A stretch of 64,000 bases of DNA from Vibrio agarivorans (lineage in GTDB: Bacteria > Pseudomonadota > Gammaproteobacteria > Enterobacterales > Vibrionaceae): assembly GCF_030409635.1 (NCBI RefSeq), contig NZ_JAUFQF010000002.1:124001-188000 (forward strand), read 5' to 3'. Positions within the stretch are counted from its first letter, which is position 1, and each line of letters opens with the position of its first letter. Positions 9,672-19,214 of this stretch are shown one piece after another. Under the pieces are notes generated by a model. The model was not told the DNA's origin. It saw only the letters and a list, made by a program, of their open reading frames with translations, and ran no database searches. Made by a program: the position numbers and the translations under genes.

Positions 9672-10118
9672 ATGATAACGAAATGGGCACAACGCTTTTA
9701 TCAAATGGCACAACTGGTGGGCTCTTGGAGCAAAGACCCTTCAACGCAAGTGGGTGCCGTGATCACCAAGAGCAATCGAATTGTCTCTGTCGGCTTTAAT
9801 GGCTACCCGCACGGTATTTCAGACAGTGCAGATACTGATGATCGCGACATGAAATATCTAAAAACGCTGCATGCAGAAGAGAATGCCATTCTATTTGCTA
9901 AGCGTGACCTGAATGATTGTGAGATTTGGGTGACACACTTTCCTTGCCCAAATTGTGCAGCAAAAATCATTCAAACCGGTATTTCTGCGGTTCATTGCCC
10001 AGAGCAATCTGAAGACTTCCTGTCCCGCTGGGGAGATAAGATCAAAGTGAGCCAAGATATGTTCTTGCAAGCGGGCGTTAAAGTAAATTGGCTACCACTC
10101 GATCAGCTGCCAGATTAA
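9672..10118 (+). CDS. Deoxycytidylate (dCMP) deaminase family protein
   Basis: This is a zinc-dependent deaminase of the cytidine/deoxycytidylate superfamily, predicted to convert dCMP to dUMP for thymidylate synthesis. The zinc site is visible as HAEENAIL (about 75-82) and PCPNCAAKI (about 104-112). The N-terminal GSWSKDPSTQVGAVI motif is characteristic of dCMP deaminases. Its length of 148 residues is normal for the family. The start at 9672 has GAAGG upstream. It is monocistronic, with a terminator downstream. Confidence 0.85.
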   Translation: MITKWAQRFYQMAQLVGSWSKDPSTQVGAVITKSNRIVSVGFNGYPHGISDSADTDDRDMKYLKTLHAEENAILFAKRDLNDCEIWVTHFPCPNCAAKIIQTGISAVHCPEQSEDFLSRWGDKIKVSQDMFLQAGVKVNWLPLDQLPD

Positions 10119-10149
10119 ACTCATCTTTCATGTAGAATCTATACTTGTA

Positions 10150-10184
10150 AGCCTGAGCCATGTGTGTGCTCGGGCTTTATTTTG
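10150..10184 (+). terminator. Terminator of the dCMP deaminase gene
   Basis: AGCCTGAGC at 10150-10158 pairs with GCTCGGGCT at 10168-10176 (one G-T pair) and is followed by TTATTTT. Confidence 0.75.
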
Positions 10185-10317
10185 CCTTTTTGTCAGCTAA
10201 ACGCTCAATAATTCGCCTTTCGCTCGCTGAATTCATCACTGTCATTTTTTATTCATCTAACTCTGATTAAATCATCAGGATATTAGGATAAGTCCGTCAA
10301 ACGGATAATTGATGTAA

Positions 10318-10569
10318 ATGGAGTCACCGTTGGCTAACACAACCCTTAGTGAACAAACGCTAAGCAACCTTCAATCTGTCGAGTATCAATGGGTACGCAC
10401 GATGTATGTGGAAGGGTATAACGAGAGTGAAATTAATCACTACATCCAAACTTGCTTTGGAGGGGACGACCTTTTTGCTGACCTATTTCGACGGGTGGCA
10501 CTCAATCAAGAGAGTCTCTACATATTGTTGCAACACCTTGGTTGCGCACCGTCCAATAAGGAGATGTAA
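10318..10569 (+). CDS. Small hypothetical protein
   Basis: I do not recognise this 83-residue protein. It is acidic, has no signal peptide or membrane segment, and looks helical (SVEYQWVRTMYVEGYNESEI and a C-terminal ALNQESLYILLQHLG). It is supported by normal codon use and by a terminator hairpin that overlaps its stop codon. The start at 10318 lacks a strong ribosome-binding site, and TTG at 10330 is an alternative. It lies between the dCMP deaminase gene and the maltose genes with no obvious operon partner. Confidence 0.5.
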   Translation: MESPLANTTLSEQTLSNLQSVEYQWVRTMYVEGYNESEINHYIQTCFGGDDLFADLFRRVALNQESLYILLQHLGCAPSNKEM

Positions 10570-10583
10570 ATCTCCTTATTTTG
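10555..10583 (+). terminator. Terminator overlapping the stop of the 83-residue ORF
   Basis: AATAAGGAGA at 10555-10564 and TCTCCTTATT at 10571-10580 form a perfect 10-bp stem with a 6-nt loop containing the stop codon, followed by TTTTG. Confidence 0.78.
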
Positions 10584-10706
10584 TATGCGCCTATTGTATT
10601 GCATAACAAACCTCATCATCACTCGCAGCAATTGCTCAGTCTACTTTCTAAGTAAAATCATTCATTTAGTATCAATCCCACAGTATTTACCCTGCTTTTC
10701 TGGCAC

Positions 10707-10734
10707 AAAAAAGCCCGAATGTTCATCGGGCTTT
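10707..10734 (-). terminator. Second minus-strand terminator beyond malG
   Basis: AAAGCCCGA at 10710-10718 and TCGGGCTTT at 10726-10734 form a 9-bp stem with a 7-nt loop. The A run at 10707-10712 becomes the T run on the minus strand. Confidence 0.7.
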
Positions 10735-10889
10735 CGTTACAAATTTACTGTCTTAGCACGCATTAAGTAAGGAATACTTCGACAGCCAGCTATGCGTAAC
10801 ACCAATAAGATGTGTTTGATTAACATGTCGGCGGCCAAACCAAAGTTTCTTCCCATCCCTATTCCACATAAGCTGAGAAGAGTTAATCA

Positions 10890-10918
10890 AAAACAACTGG
10901 GCGACCTTGCGGTCGCCC
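10890..10918 (-). terminator. Terminator of the malEFG operon
   Basis: GGGCGACC at 10899-10906 and GGTCGCCC at 10911-10918 form a perfect stem with a 4-nt loop. On the minus strand it is followed by AGTTGTTTTT. It lies 10 bp after the malG stop. Confidence 0.8.
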
Positions 10919-10927
10919 TTATCGTTA

Positions 10928-11818
10928 TTATCCTTTAACACCGCCAGCGGTTAGACCACCAACCAGCCAACGCTGTGCAAGTAAGAATACGATAGTAATC
11001 GGGAATGCTGACAGTACTGCTGCCGCCGCAAAATCACCCCATAGGTAGTTTTGTGGGTGCAAGTATTGCTGCATACCAACTGCTAGTGTGTACGAGTTTA
11101 CATCAGAAAGTAGTAGTGACGCTACAGGTACTTCACCAACAACCATGATGAACGACAGAATAAATACAACCGCTAGAATTGGCACTGAAAGTGGCAGTAG
11201 AACCAGGCGGAATGCTTGCCATGGTGTCGCGCCGTCAAGTGCAGCAGCTTCTTCTAATGAACCATCGATCGTTTCGAAGTAACCCTTGATTGTCCAAACG
11301 TGCAGTGCGATACCACCCAAGTAAGCAAAGATAAGACCACCGTGGGTGTTCAAACCTAGGAATGGGATGTATTGACCTAGCTTGTCAAACAGTGCGTAAA
11401 GAGCAACCAGAGCCAATACTGCTGGGAACATCTGGAAGATCATCATCGCTTTTAGGATCGTGTTCTTACCTTTGAACTTCATACGAGCAAAAGCGTAAGC
11501 CGAAGTGGTAGATAGACACACAATCAAGATTGATGAAATACCTGCAACTTTAATCGAGTTCCACAACCAAGTAAGAACAGGAAACGGCGGTGGCACGATA
11601 GTACCGTCAGCTTTTTCAACTGAGAAGCCAAGAGCCAGTTTCCAGTGCTCCAGAGATGGATTCTCTGGGATTAGGCTACCGGTTGCGAAGTTACCTTCAC
11701 GGAACGAGATAGCGATAATCATCAGTAGTGGGAAGATGATCAGCGATAGGAATGCCCACATTGCGATGTGAGTAGCCCAAACGCGGTATTTAAGTGATTT
11801 ACCTTGAACCATTGCCAT
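10928..11818 (-). CDS. malG: Maltose/maltodextrin ABC transporter permease MalG
   Basis: This is an inner-membrane subunit of the MalFGK2 maltose importer. Its 296 residues equal the E. coli MalG length. Six membrane segments are visible. The EAA loop that docks on MalK reads [23 protein letters not shown] at about 190-212, with its conserved EAA and G residues present. The protein ends in the MalG-type tail (TAGGVKG). The start has GGAGG upstream. It lies 11 bp after malF in the order malE-malF-malG and is followed by a terminator. Confidence 0.96.
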   Translation of the reverse strand: MAMVQGKSLKYRVWATHIAMWAFLSLIIFPLLMIIAISFREGNFATGSLIPENPSLEHWKLALGFSVEKADGTIVPPPFPVLTWLWNSIKVAGISSILIVCLSTTSAYAFARMKFKGKNTILKAMMIFQMFPAVLALVALYALFDKLGQYIPFLGLNTHGGLIFAYLGGIALHVWTIKGYFETIDGSLEEAAALDGATPWQAFRLVLLPLSVPILAVVFILSFIMVVGEVPVASLLLSDVNSYTLAVGMQQYLHPQNYLWGDFAAAAVLSAFPITIVFLLAQRWLVGGLTAGGVKG

Positions 11819-11829
11819 TTTGAGCCTCC

Positions 11830-13404
11830 TTAGTCCTGAGCTACTTTAGTTACGCGTAGGTTAAGCAACGCTAGAGCACCTACGAGTAGGAAGATAAGCG
11901 TAGCGATTGCACTTGCTAGACCGAAGTCTTGACCACCAGAACCCTCAAACGCGATACGGTAGGTGTAGTTAACAAGTAGGTCAGTGTAGCCCGCAGGTTC
12001 AGAGGTACCAATCATGTTTGGACCACCGTTTGTCAGGAGCTGAATCAATACGAAGTTATTGAAGTTAAACGCGAAACTCGCAATCAATAGCGGCGTTAGC
12101 GGTTTAATCATCAGTGGCAACGTAATGGTTGTAAAGTTCGAGATGAAGTTTGAGCCATCGATAGCCGATGCTTCATAGAGATCATCAGGAATCGCTTTGA
12201 GTAGACCCATACATAGAATCATCATGTAAGGGAAGCCTAGCCAAGTGTTCACGATGATAATCATCAATTTCGCGAGGAACGGGTCTGAGAACCAAGATGG
12301 GCTAATGCCGAATAGATTCTCTAGCACCATGTTCACTTCACCAAAGCTCTGGTTGAAGAGACCTTTAAAGATAAGAATCGAGATGAAGGCTGGCACTGCG
12401 TATGGAAGAATCAGAAGTACGCGGTAAATGGCGCGGCCTTTCAACGCTTCCCACTGAACCACACTGGCAAGTACAAGACCAATCATCATGGTTAAAGCAA
12501 CGCTGGCCGCTGAGAACACCATTGTCCAAATAAAGATGCTAATGAATGGCTGCTTGATGCCATCGTCTTTCCATACACGCTCGAAGTTGTGCGTACCTAT
12601 ACCAACGATGTAGCCTGGTGCAACTGTATTGCCAACAAACTCGCCATTTTCGTCAACAGGCTGGTAGAAACCCACCGCAGCGTTTGGACGAAGCAAATCA
12701 CCAGAACGATTATCTTGTAAGCTCTCACCATCTTCTTGAAGGGTGTAAAGCGGCTCTACAGCAGCGAACTTACGTAGGCCACTCATGCGCACTGCATCAC
12801 CCGATGGGAAAATTAGGTCAATGCCTGAAAGCTTAGAACGCAGGGCAATGATATCTTTAATCGCCGCTTTTTCCCCTTGCTCTGCCGAAACAGGTGTCAG
12901 GTCAAAATCTTGGTCAGCCAGTTCAGATTCTTGGAATACCGGTGAAGCAAGGAGTTCACCGTCTTTGTTGATAACAATCTGATGGCCATTGTCTACGTGG
13001 TAAAGGTTAAATGAATAACTGTCACCACTTTGGAATGTTCTGTCGAGAAGTACGCTTTGCGCACGTTCAAAAGAGAGTTGGTTCTTAGCACTATAGTTAG
13101 TGAAAGCGAGTCCGACTGTGTAGGCAAGAGGGAATAGGATGAAAAGAATCATCCCCGCGATACCTGGATAAATATAACGGTGTGCGTAAGTCTTCTTGCT
13201 ACCGAAAACGTAAAGGGCAAGCGCCGTTAAGATAACGGTCAAAAGTGCAAAAGCCAACTCACCACGCGAGTACATTAGAATCGTCGCGTAACCATTAACC
13301 AGACCAACGGAACCAAGAAGAGCCCATTTAATAAAGACACTCTTGCTTGACGGCATGCTCGTTGCTGGAGATGTCATTGCATCTGTACTTTGAACTGACT
13401 GCAT
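11830..13404 (-). CDS. malF: Maltose/maltodextrin ABC transporter permease MalF
   Basis: This is the larger permease of the maltose importer, 524 residues against 514 in E. coli. It shows the MalF hallmark: N-terminal membrane helices, then a large periplasmic P2 loop (about residues 95-275) between hydrophobic segments, then the core permease region. The EAA loop carries [15 protein letters not shown] (about 408-422). The C-terminus has the VTKVAQD tail. The start follows AGGTTTCTCT. It is the middle gene of malEFG. Confidence 0.96.
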   Translation of the reverse strand: MQSVQSTDAMTSPATSMPSSKSVFIKWALLGSVGLVNGYATILMYSRGELAFALLTVILTALALYVFGSKKTYAHRYIYPGIAGMILFILFPLAYTVGLAFTNYSAKNQLSFERAQSVLLDRTFQSGDSYSFNLYHVDNGHQIVINKDGELLASPVFQESELADQDFDLTPVSAEQGEKAAIKDIIALRSKLSGIDLIFPSGDAVRMSGLRKFAAVEPLYTLQEDGESLQDNRSGDLLRPNAAVGFYQPVDENGEFVGNTVAPGYIVGIGTHNFERVWKDDGIKQPFISIFIWTMVFSAASVALTMMIGLVLASVVQWEALKGRAIYRVLLILPYAVPAFISILIFKGLFNQSFGEVNMVLENLFGISPSWFSDPFLAKLMIIIVNTWLGFPYMMILCMGLLKAIPDDLYEASAIDGSNFISNFTTITLPLMIKPLTPLLIASFAFNFNNFVLIQLLTNGGPNMIGTSEPAGYTDLLVNYTYRIAFEGSGGQDFGLASAIATLIFLLVGALALLNLRVTKVAQD

Positions 13405-13482
13405 AGAGAAACCTGCTAGCGAAATAAAATAAAAAAATGAAGAAATGAAGGAGGGGTTACCCCCTCCTTAAAAAGTTAACTA

Positions 13483-14664
13483 TTACTTAGTCATTTGTGA
13501 TTCTGCATCTGCAAGCGCTGCATCTACAGTTTGACGGCCATCAACAACGTTGATGATTGCGCTCTTAGCGCTGCCCCAGAATGCGTTCATCTGAGGAATA
13601 TTTGGCATGATTTCGCCGTTCATCGCGTTGTCCATTGTCGCAGCGATACGTGCGTCAGCATCAAGCTCACGTTGGAAAGAGTTAAGAGCAACCGCACCTA
13701 GTGGCTTGTCGTCGTTAACCATACGTAGACCATCGTTAGTCAGTAGGTAGTTCTCGATGAACTCAACCGCTAGATCTTTATTAGGAGACGCTGTGCTGAT
13801 ACCCGCAGTTAGAACACCAACGAATGGTTTAGAAGCTTGACCTTGGAACTTAGGTAGAGTCGTTACGCCGTAGTTTACGCCAGCTGTTTCGATGTTACCC
13901 CAAGCCCATGGGCCGTTGATTGTCATCGCTACGTTACCTTGGCTGAACTCAGCTTCAGATACTGAGTAATCCATATCTGGAGAGATAACGCCTTTGTCTA
14001 CAAGACCTTTAACAAAGTTCATAGAGTCTTTAACGCCTTGGTTTGCGATACCTGCATCTTTAACATCGTAGCCAGCTGATGTGTATTTGAATGCGTAACC
14101 GCCGTCAGCTGCCATTAGAGGCCATGTGAAGTACGGTTCTTTTAGGTTCCACATGATCGCTTTCTTGCCATCTTTTTGAAGTTCTTTGTCTAGAGCTTCA
14201 ACTTCTTCCCAGTTCTTAGGTGGGTTTGGCACTAGGTCTTTGTTGTAGATTAGAGATAGAGACTCTACTGCTACTGGGTAGCCGATGTACTTACCATCGT
14301 AAGTTACTGCGTCCCATGCGAAATCAACAACGCCTTCTTTGATCTCTTTAGAAGGTTTAATTTCTGCTAGAAGACCTGCTTCTGCGTAACCACCGAAACG
14401 GTCGTGAGCCCAGAACACGATATCAGGACCATCACCTGTCGCTGCAACTTGTGGGAAACGGTTTTCTAGGCCGTCTGGGTGAGCAACAGATACTTTAATA
14501 CCTGTCTCTTCTTCAAACTTCTTACCAACTTCCGCTAGACCGTTGTAACCTTTGTCACCGTTGATCCAGATAGTCAATTGTCCTTCTTCGATAGCAGCGT
14601 TTGCGCCAAACGAGCCAAGAGCAACTAGAGTACTAAGTGCTACAGTGCTTAGGGCATTTTTCAT
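13483..14664 (-). CDS. malE: Maltose/maltodextrin-binding protein MalE
   Basis: This is the periplasmic solute receptor delivering maltose and maltodextrins to MalFGK2. The signal peptide is [17 protein letters not shown].., with cleavage after ANA. The mature protein starts [20 protein letters not shown], almost the E. coli pattern. Conserved sugar-contact stretches such as [18 protein letters not shown] and [11 protein letters not shown] are present. The start is placed at the second Met (14664) because AAGGA lies 7 nt upstream. The Met two codons earlier is too close to that site. It is the first gene of malEFG, 78 bp before malF. Confidence 0.96.
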   Translation of the reverse strand: MKNALSTVALSTLVALGSFGANAAIEEGQLTIWINGDKGYNGLAEVGKKFEEETGIKVSVAHPDGLENRFPQVAATGDGPDIVFWAHDRFGGYAEAGLLAEIKPSKEIKEGVVDFAWDAVTYDGKYIGYPVAVESLSLIYNKDLVPNPPKNWEEVEALDKELQKDGKKAIMWNLKEPYFTWPLMAADGGYAFKYTSAGYDVKDAGIANQGVKDSMNFVKGLVDKGVISPDMDYSVSEAEFSQGNVAMTINGPWAWGNIETAGVNYGVTTLPKFQGQASKPFVGVLTAGISTASPNKDLAVEFIENYLLTNDGLRMVNDDKPLGAVALNSFQRELDADARIAATMDNAMNGEIMPNIPQMNAFWGSAKSAIINVVDGRQTVDAALADAESQMTK

Positions 14665-14852
14665 GTTCATATCCTTTTTATACTTGTGTTGTAGGGCTCG
14701 ACCACAGAGAGGTTTCGCCTAATCCTCTGCTATAATCTGGCAAAAGAGCAAGAAGCTCATCATCCTATTTTCTACGCCCTCTGTAGTATGGAGTAAATCC
14801 GTGATCCACATCCTTAGATGTTGGAGACGGCGATCACAAAACCAGAAGCAAG

Positions 14853-14868
14853 TGTGATCAGATTCACC
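14853..14868. promoter_or_regulatory. CRP-like binding site upstream of malE
   Basis: TGTGATCAGATTCACC matches the CRP consensus TGTGA-N6-TCACA at nine of ten core positions. It sits about 190 bp before malE, between the malE start and the MalT boxes, as expected for a catabolite-controlled maltose promoter. Confidence 0.6.
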
Positions 14869-14910
14869 TGATTGGCGATGATTTTTTTGAAGTCGGTCTC
14901 TCTACGCCAG

Positions 14911-14946
14911 CTCATCCCCCTCCTTGCTCCTCCCCTCCTACTCCCC
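14911..14946 (-). promoter_or_regulatory. Three tandem MalT-box-like sites directed toward malE
   Basis: On the minus strand GGGGATGAG (14911-14919), GGGGAGGAG (14927-14935) and GGGGAGTAG (14938-14946) match the MalT box GGGGA(T/G)GAGG with zero to one mismatch over nine bases. They share one orientation. Confidence 0.6.
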
Positions 14947-14963
14947 CTACAAAAAGTTTACTT

Positions 14964-15145
14964 GGGAGGATGTGACAGTTGACGGAAATCAGGAAACTAC
15001 AGCTATCCAAGAGTGGATGGTAAGAACCCTTTCCAGTTGCTTGTAACTGGTTTGCATTGCCGAGTTAGTTTGCTGTTATAGCAAAGATGTTCGTGGTAAT
15101 AGTTGTTACTTACGGGGGAGACGTCTTCGCTATACGGGGGAGGTA
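14964..15145 (+). promoter_or_regulatory. Plus-strand MalT-box-like sites directed toward malK
   Basis: GGGAGGATG (14964-14972), GGGGAGACG (15115-15123) and GGGGAGGTA (15137-15145) resemble MalT boxes in the orientation of malK. Individual matches are weaker than on the malE side. Assignment rests on clustering in this divergent mal spacer. Confidence 0.45.
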
Positions 15146-15428
15146 AACTAACCCTTTGGCATTGACGGGTGATGTGGACACGACTTCCCATTTTGTGTCC
15201 CTCACCCTTTTTTCTTTATGTTCTTACACAATTTATACTCAAGTGACTTCATAAATTCGGTTATCTTTGTACAATCGAACTTAATGACTCTGAAAGATCG
15301 TTCTTTCCCAGAACTGTAGAGGTTACTTTGGTATAACACCTTACTATAAATTCCTACTTTTACTGCCCAGTTGCTAGGACAGCTCAAGCAGTAACTATGA
15401 TAAAAATATTGATCGAGGACGAGCTAAG

Positions 15429-16562
15429 ATGGCGAGTGTCACATTAAAAAACGTATGTAAAGCATACGGCGATGTATTGATTTCTAAGAATGTTGACTTA
15501 GACATTAAAGAAGGCGAGTTTGTTGTCTTCGTTGGCCCATCAGGTTGTGGTAAATCAACGCTACTGCGTTGTATTGCAGGTCTGGAAGATATTACTTCTG
15601 GTGATCTATACATCGGCGAACAGCGCATGAACGATGTTGAACCATCAAAGCGTGGTGTTGGCATGGTATTCCAATCTTACGCTCTATACCCTCACTTGAA
15701 CCTATACGACAACATGTCTTTTGGTCTTAAACTAGCTAAAGCAGACAAAGCAGAAATCGACAAACGTGTTGAACACGCAGCAGAAATCCTGCAGCTAAGC
15801 CACTTACTTGAGCGTCAACCTAAAGCGCTATCAGGTGGTCAACGTCAGCGTGTAGCTATCGGTCGTACACTGGTATCTCAGCCAAACTTATTCCTATTGG
15901 ATGAGCCATTATCAAACCTTGATGCGGCTCTGCGTGTACAGATGCGCTCTGAAATCACTAAGCTACAACGCAAACTGGGTTGTACAATGATTTACGTAAC
16001 GCACGACCAAGTAGAAGCAATGACAATGGCAGACAAAATCGTCGTTCTTGATGGCGGTTATGTTTCTCAAGTTGGTCGTCCACTAGAGCTATACCACTAC
16101 CCACAAAACCGCTTCGTTGCTGGCTTTATTGGCTCGCCAAAGATGAACTTCATGAGCGTTTTCATTGAAGAAGCAGAAAAAGAGCGCGTAAAAGTACAGC
16201 TTTCTAACGGTACCTCTTTCTGGATCCCTGTTGATGGTACAACTGTGACTCGCGGTGAGCGCATGTCTATGGGTGTTCGCCCTGAGCACTTACTAAAATC
16301 AGGTGAAGGCGATGCAACTATCGACGGCACAGTGATGATAGTAGAGAAGCTGGGTAACGAAACTCAAGCTTATCTAAACCTAAAAGGCTCTGATTCAGAT
16401 GTTATCTTCCGCCAACCAGATACGCTAGAAGTTGAAGTGGGCGATTCATTGAGCATCGGTATTCCTGCACATCGTTGTCACCTATTCCACAGCGATGGTC
16501 GCGCATGCCGCCGCCTATTCAAAGAACGTGGTGTGGACTTCGAAGAGCTTGAAGTTGCCTAA
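15429..16562 (+). CDS. malK: Maltose/maltodextrin ABC transporter ATPase MalK
   Basis: This is the ATP-hydrolysing subunit of the maltose importer, 377 residues. Walker A is GPSGCGKST (about 36-44), the Q loop lies in FQSYALYPH, the signature is [13 protein letters not shown] (about 135-147), Walker B is [12 protein letters not shown] and the switch His is in YVTHDQ. The C-terminal regulatory domain (about 240-377), which binds MalT and enzyme IIA-Glc in enteric MalK, is present and ends in [12 protein letters not shown]. It is transcribed away from malE and followed by a very strong terminator. No lamB follows, unlike E. coli. Confidence 0.95.
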   Translation: MASVTLKNVCKAYGDVLISKNVDLDIKEGEFVVFVGPSGCGKSTLLRCIAGLEDITSGDLYIGEQRMNDVEPSKRGVGMVFQSYALYPHLNLYDNMSFGLKLAKADKAEIDKRVEHAAEILQLSHLLERQPKALSGGQRQRVAIGRTLVSQPNLFLLDEPLSNLDAALRVQMRSEITKLQRKLGCTMIYVTHDQVEAMTMADKIVVLDGGYVSQVGRPLELYHYPQNRFVAGFIGSPKMNFMSVFIEEAEKERVKVQLSNGTSFWIPVDGTTVTRGERMSMGVRPEHLLKSGEGDATIDGTVMIVEKLGNETQAYLNLKGSDSDVIFRQPDTLEVEVGDSLSIGIPAHRCHLFHSDGRACRRLFKERGVDFEELEVA

Positions 16563-16582
16563 CTGACACTCTTTCGCTTACA

Positions 16583-16620
16583 GATGTAAAAAAACCAGCT
16601 TCGGCTGGTTTTTTTACATC
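16583..16620. terminator. Bidirectional terminator between malK and the convergent gene
   Basis: A perfect 17-bp stem (16583-16599 with 16604-16620) carries a TTCG tetraloop. Internal A7 and T7 runs make it functional on both strands, serving malK and the minus-strand gene ending at 16650. Confidence 0.92.
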
Positions 16621-16649
16621 TGTAGAAGACAGGCAATATCAACGCATTC

Positions 16650-17222
16650 TCAAAGCTGATAAGAAGTGTCTAGGTTGTAGTCGTTGCCATCTTTGGCTGT
16701 AAACTCTTTATCCTCGCTACGTGCCGCTGGCTTTCCTTTACGATCGCTCTTGATAAGGCTAATCCAATGACGCATCGCCACTTCACAAGGTTGATTCTGT
16801 TGAGCAAGCGTTGAACAGCACTCAATTTGAATATCATCAATACGTGTTAGCTCGACACACCCAGTGCCTTTATTACAGCCGATCATCACTTCTACGTGGC
16901 TGCCCTCTCCGTCTCGCATTAAGATTGAACACGGCGACTCTTTCTCCCCGTTATAAGCCACAAAGTGCTTAGGATGACGCAGGCCTGTGTGGCTGCCATC
17001 TTTGAAATACGCCACCAAGTGACGATAGTCAATCATGTAAGCTGATACCTCTTGGTGAGAACCGGTTTCTAATGGAAACAGCTCATCTAAGATCTGTTTG
17101 CCTTGGCAAGATTTCTGGTCAGTGGCTTCGGCTGCAAGTGTTTCGACCGCAACGACAGCTTCAGCGATAAATGGTTTCTTCTTATTTTGGTATGACGTGG
17201 TATTCATCGTTAGCATATTCAT
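16650..17222 (-). CDS. Hypothetical Cys-rich cytoplasmic protein divergent from the XRE regulator
   Basis: I do not recognise a characterised family for this 190-residue protein. The start at 17222 is supported by GAGGGAAA. There is no signal peptide. A central conserved-looking core reads HPKHFVAYNGE followed by GSHVEVMIGCNKGTGCVELTR and then IQIECCSTL, giving six Cys residues in about 65 positions; possible metal or redox ligands. The C-terminus (RHWISLIKSDRKGK, KEFTAKDGNDYNL) is charged. It is divergently transcribed from the large DUF3612-type regulator with a 158-bp spacer, so it is a plausible target of that regulator. This is an inference from layout only. Confidence 0.55.
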   Translation of the reverse strand: MNMLTMNTTSYQNKKKPFIAEAVVAVETLAAEATDQKSCQGKQILDELFPLETGSHQEVSAYMIDYRHLVAYFKDGSHTGLRHPKHFVAYNGEKESPCSILMRDGEGSHVEVMIGCNKGTGCVELTRIDDIQIECCSTLAQQNQPCEVAMRHWISLIKSDRKGKPAARSEDKEFTAKDGNDYNLDTSYQL

Positions 17223-17355
17223 GGTCTTTCCCTCACACAGCACTCGTAATTATTGGTAGAGCAACAATTCCAAACAAGCGTTTAAACTTTGCTTAAATTT
17301 GTGATGTCGCTTACTTGGTAGACTAGCGTAATTTTGACTACAATTTCACAACAGA

Positions 17356-17379
17356 AATTTTACAATGTGAATTTTACAA
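17356..17379 (+). repeat. Direct repeat overlapping the translation start of the XRE regulator
   Basis: The decamer AATTTTACAA occurs at 17356-17365 and again at 17370-17379, a 14-bp period, ending one base before the ATG at 17381. It occupies the place where a Shine-Dalgarno sequence would be, and none is visible. Confidence 0.5.
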
Positions 17380-17380
17380 A

Positions 17381-18916
17381 ATGAGCCTGTCAAAAAGCCT
17401 AGTCCGCCAATCCCATTTTCTTGGCACCAAGATACGTAATCTACGTAAGCGTAACCATTTAACCATGGAAGACCTCTCTGCGCGCTGCATTCGCATCGAC
17501 CCAGATTACGCCCCTTCGGTGTCTTATCTCTCCATGATAGAGCGCGGCAAGCGTGTCCCGAGTGTGGACATGCTGTCGGTGATCGCTCAAGTGTTCCAAA
17601 AAGACCCTGCTTGGTTCCTCGATGATGAGCCAGAGCAAGAAGCCATTACCCCTGATAAAGGGCGTAGAGGGGGGATTAGCGGGATGGCATTGGAGCCTAG
17701 TTTTCTGTTTTCTAATGATATTTTGCAAATTGCCATCCCAGAAATGCTTTCTCAGGCCGGTATCACCGGGCGACAGTTTGCTCATTTACTCATTCGAGCC
17801 CACCAAGAGAGCAATCAAAACCATTTTCCAGACTTAGAACGGGCGGCTGAAGAGGTCGGGCTCAAGCGACTGAACCTCAGCGTTGAAGATTTAATCGATA
17901 TCGCCCAATCTCTAGGCGTAAACATTCGCTGGATACAGCGTACGCCGCAAGACGTGGTTGATGAGTTAGGGGTGAGCAGTAAGCAAGTCATCAGCTCTTT
18001 CTTTGAGCCCCCCAGTACCATTTATCTTAATGAGGTACTGAAAGACTACCCGACTCGGTTGAAATACGACTTAGGGGTGTATATCGGCCACTGCGTTCTG
18101 CACAACCGTGAGAGCCTTAAAAATGTGTTGTTGGTGGGCAGTGCTAACACCTGGGAAGACAACATTCACCAGAGCTCTCAGGTAGAACTCAACTCACAAG
18201 ATATTCTGCAAGCGTGGCGTGACTTCGAGTCGAGTTTCTTTGCAGGCGCCCTGCTCTGCCCTAAAGTCCCCTTTAGGCAACTTCTCGACCGTAATGGTTA
18301 CGAAATAAGTGTGCATCAGAAAGCAGGCGTCTCTCCTTCTGTCGCTATGCGTAGGATGACCGTTGTCTCTCCTTATCCACACTGGCACTACTTTGATGCT
18401 TATGGCCAAAATAAACTGAAAGCGGTTTATCGCGGAAATGGTATTCCGCTTCCGTGGGGAAATATGCGTCAGGTTAACGACCCATGTCAGCACTGGGCGG
18501 TATTCCGTCGTTTATCAGAACCGCAATCTGGCAGTTCGGCGCAAATCTCAATTTTGCATGTGGGGGATGAGCCAAGGATCTACTGCTGTGAGTCTGCAAA
18601 CATGATGGACTTAGCGGGTAACAACCGTGTCTTGTGCGCAGGTATCGATCTTAACCCCGCCATTGAGGCACAAGGCGGTGATGCGGTCAGTATGGCCGAA
18701 CAGCTTAAAAAGGTGTGTGTCCAGTCTGGCGGTAGCGCGCAAATTCCGCTTTCGATTCGCAAAGATCTCACCACAATCGCCAAAATTCTCAATATCAATT
18801 GGATTGAAAGAGGCGTTAACGGCCCAGCGAGAGTGATTTGTGCGCGTGGAGCGGCGTGTCCAAGAGAGCCGAGTTGCTATGGCGACCCAATATCTGTGGT
18901 GGAGAAAACGTTTTAA
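17381..18916 (+). CDS. XRE-family transcriptional regulator with DUF3612-type C-terminal region
   Basis: This is a large, 511-residue DNA-binding regulator. An XRE helix-turn-helix lies at residues 13-75 (TKIRNLRKRNHLTMEDLSAR then SVSYLSMIERGKRVPS). A segment at about 220-250 (RLKYDLGVYIGHCVLHNRE) resembles the IrrE/M78-like region of ScfR/RamB-type regulators but lacks a proper HExxH. The C-terminus ends with a Cys-containing module, CARGAACPREPSCYG, typical of that group. Relatives control acetate, propionate or glyoxylate metabolism; the Vibrio form is annotated DUF3612 as I recall. No glyoxylate genes flank it here. The divergent Cys-rich gene and the TTTGCAA cluster downstream are candidate targets. 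Confidence 0.7.
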   Translation: MSLSKSLVRQSHFLGTKIRNLRKRNHLTMEDLSARCIRIDPDYAPSVSYLSMIERGKRVPSVDMLSVIAQVFQKDPAWFLDDEPEQEAITPDKGRRGGISGMALEPSFLFSNDILQIAIPEMLSQAGITGRQFAHLLIRAHQESNQNHFPDLERAAEEVGLKRLNLSVEDLIDIAQSLGVNIRWIQRTPQDVVDELGVSSKQVISSFFEPPSTIYLNEVLKDYPTRLKYDLGVYIGHCVLHNRESLKNVLLVGSANTWEDNIHQSSQVELNSQDILQAWRDFESSFFAGALLCPKVPFRQLLDRNGYEISVHQKAGVSPSVAMRRMTVVSPYPHWHYFDAYGQNKLKAVYRGNGIPLPWGNMRQVNDPCQHWAVFRRLSEPQSGSSAQISILHVGDEPRIYCCESANMMDLAGNNRVLCAGIDLNPAIEAQGGDAVSMAEQLKKVCVQSGGSAQIPLSIRKDLTTIAKILNINWIERGVNGPARVICARGAACPREPSCYGDPISVVEKTF

Positions 18917-18972
18917 CGAACGTATTAACGTATGTTTTAACGGATGTTTTGACAGATTTCAGGCAAAAAAAA

Positions 18973-19010
18973 GCCAATCACAAATTGGGTGTGATTGGCG
19001 CTATATTTTT
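18973..19010 (+). terminator. Terminator downstream of the XRE regulator
   Basis: GCCAATCACA (18973-18982) and TGTGATTGGC (18990-18999) form a perfect 10-bp stem with a 7-nt loop. It is preceded by A8 and followed, after GCTATA, by T6. Possibly active on both strands. Confidence 0.7.
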
Positions 19011-19214
19011 TGTGAACAATAAAGGTTCACTAACAACGTCAGTTGGCTAGGTGACCCTCGGCTTAATAAGGGTCGATTTAACTAATGCAGATGCTGTGCC
19101 AACTTTTAAACCTACCAAGAAAAACAGCACTTCAGTGATAATGTGCTCGATATTCCATCAATTTTAGCCCAACACTGTGCATAGCGAGAATGCACGATGG
19201 CTTAACATTATAAT

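Larger units (their letters stand above)
10570..10927. other. Spacer with two minus-strand terminators downstream of malG
   Basis: No convincing gene is seen in these 358 bases. One hairpin (10899-10918) directly follows malG, and a second, well-formed minus-strand terminator (10707-10734) lies about 180 bp further on. A 62-codon frame overlapping the malG end is not convincing as protein. Confidence 0.45.
14665..15428. other. malE-malK divergent regulatory region
   Basis: The 764-bp spacer between malE and malK is much longer than the roughly 270 bp of E. coli. It contains clustered MalT-box-like sequences in both orientations and a CRP-like site, listed separately. The stretch 15180-15428 shows no further strong signal. 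Small open frames in it do not look coding. Confidence 0.6.

Noticed and set aside
10753..10941. 62-codon minus-strand frame overlapping the malG end
   Set aside because: It overlaps the malG stop and runs through the malG terminator hairpin; no ribosome-binding site.
15003..15387. Short open frames in the malE-malK spacer
   Set aside because: They lie over regulatory sequence, lack ribosome-binding sites and do not resemble proteins.
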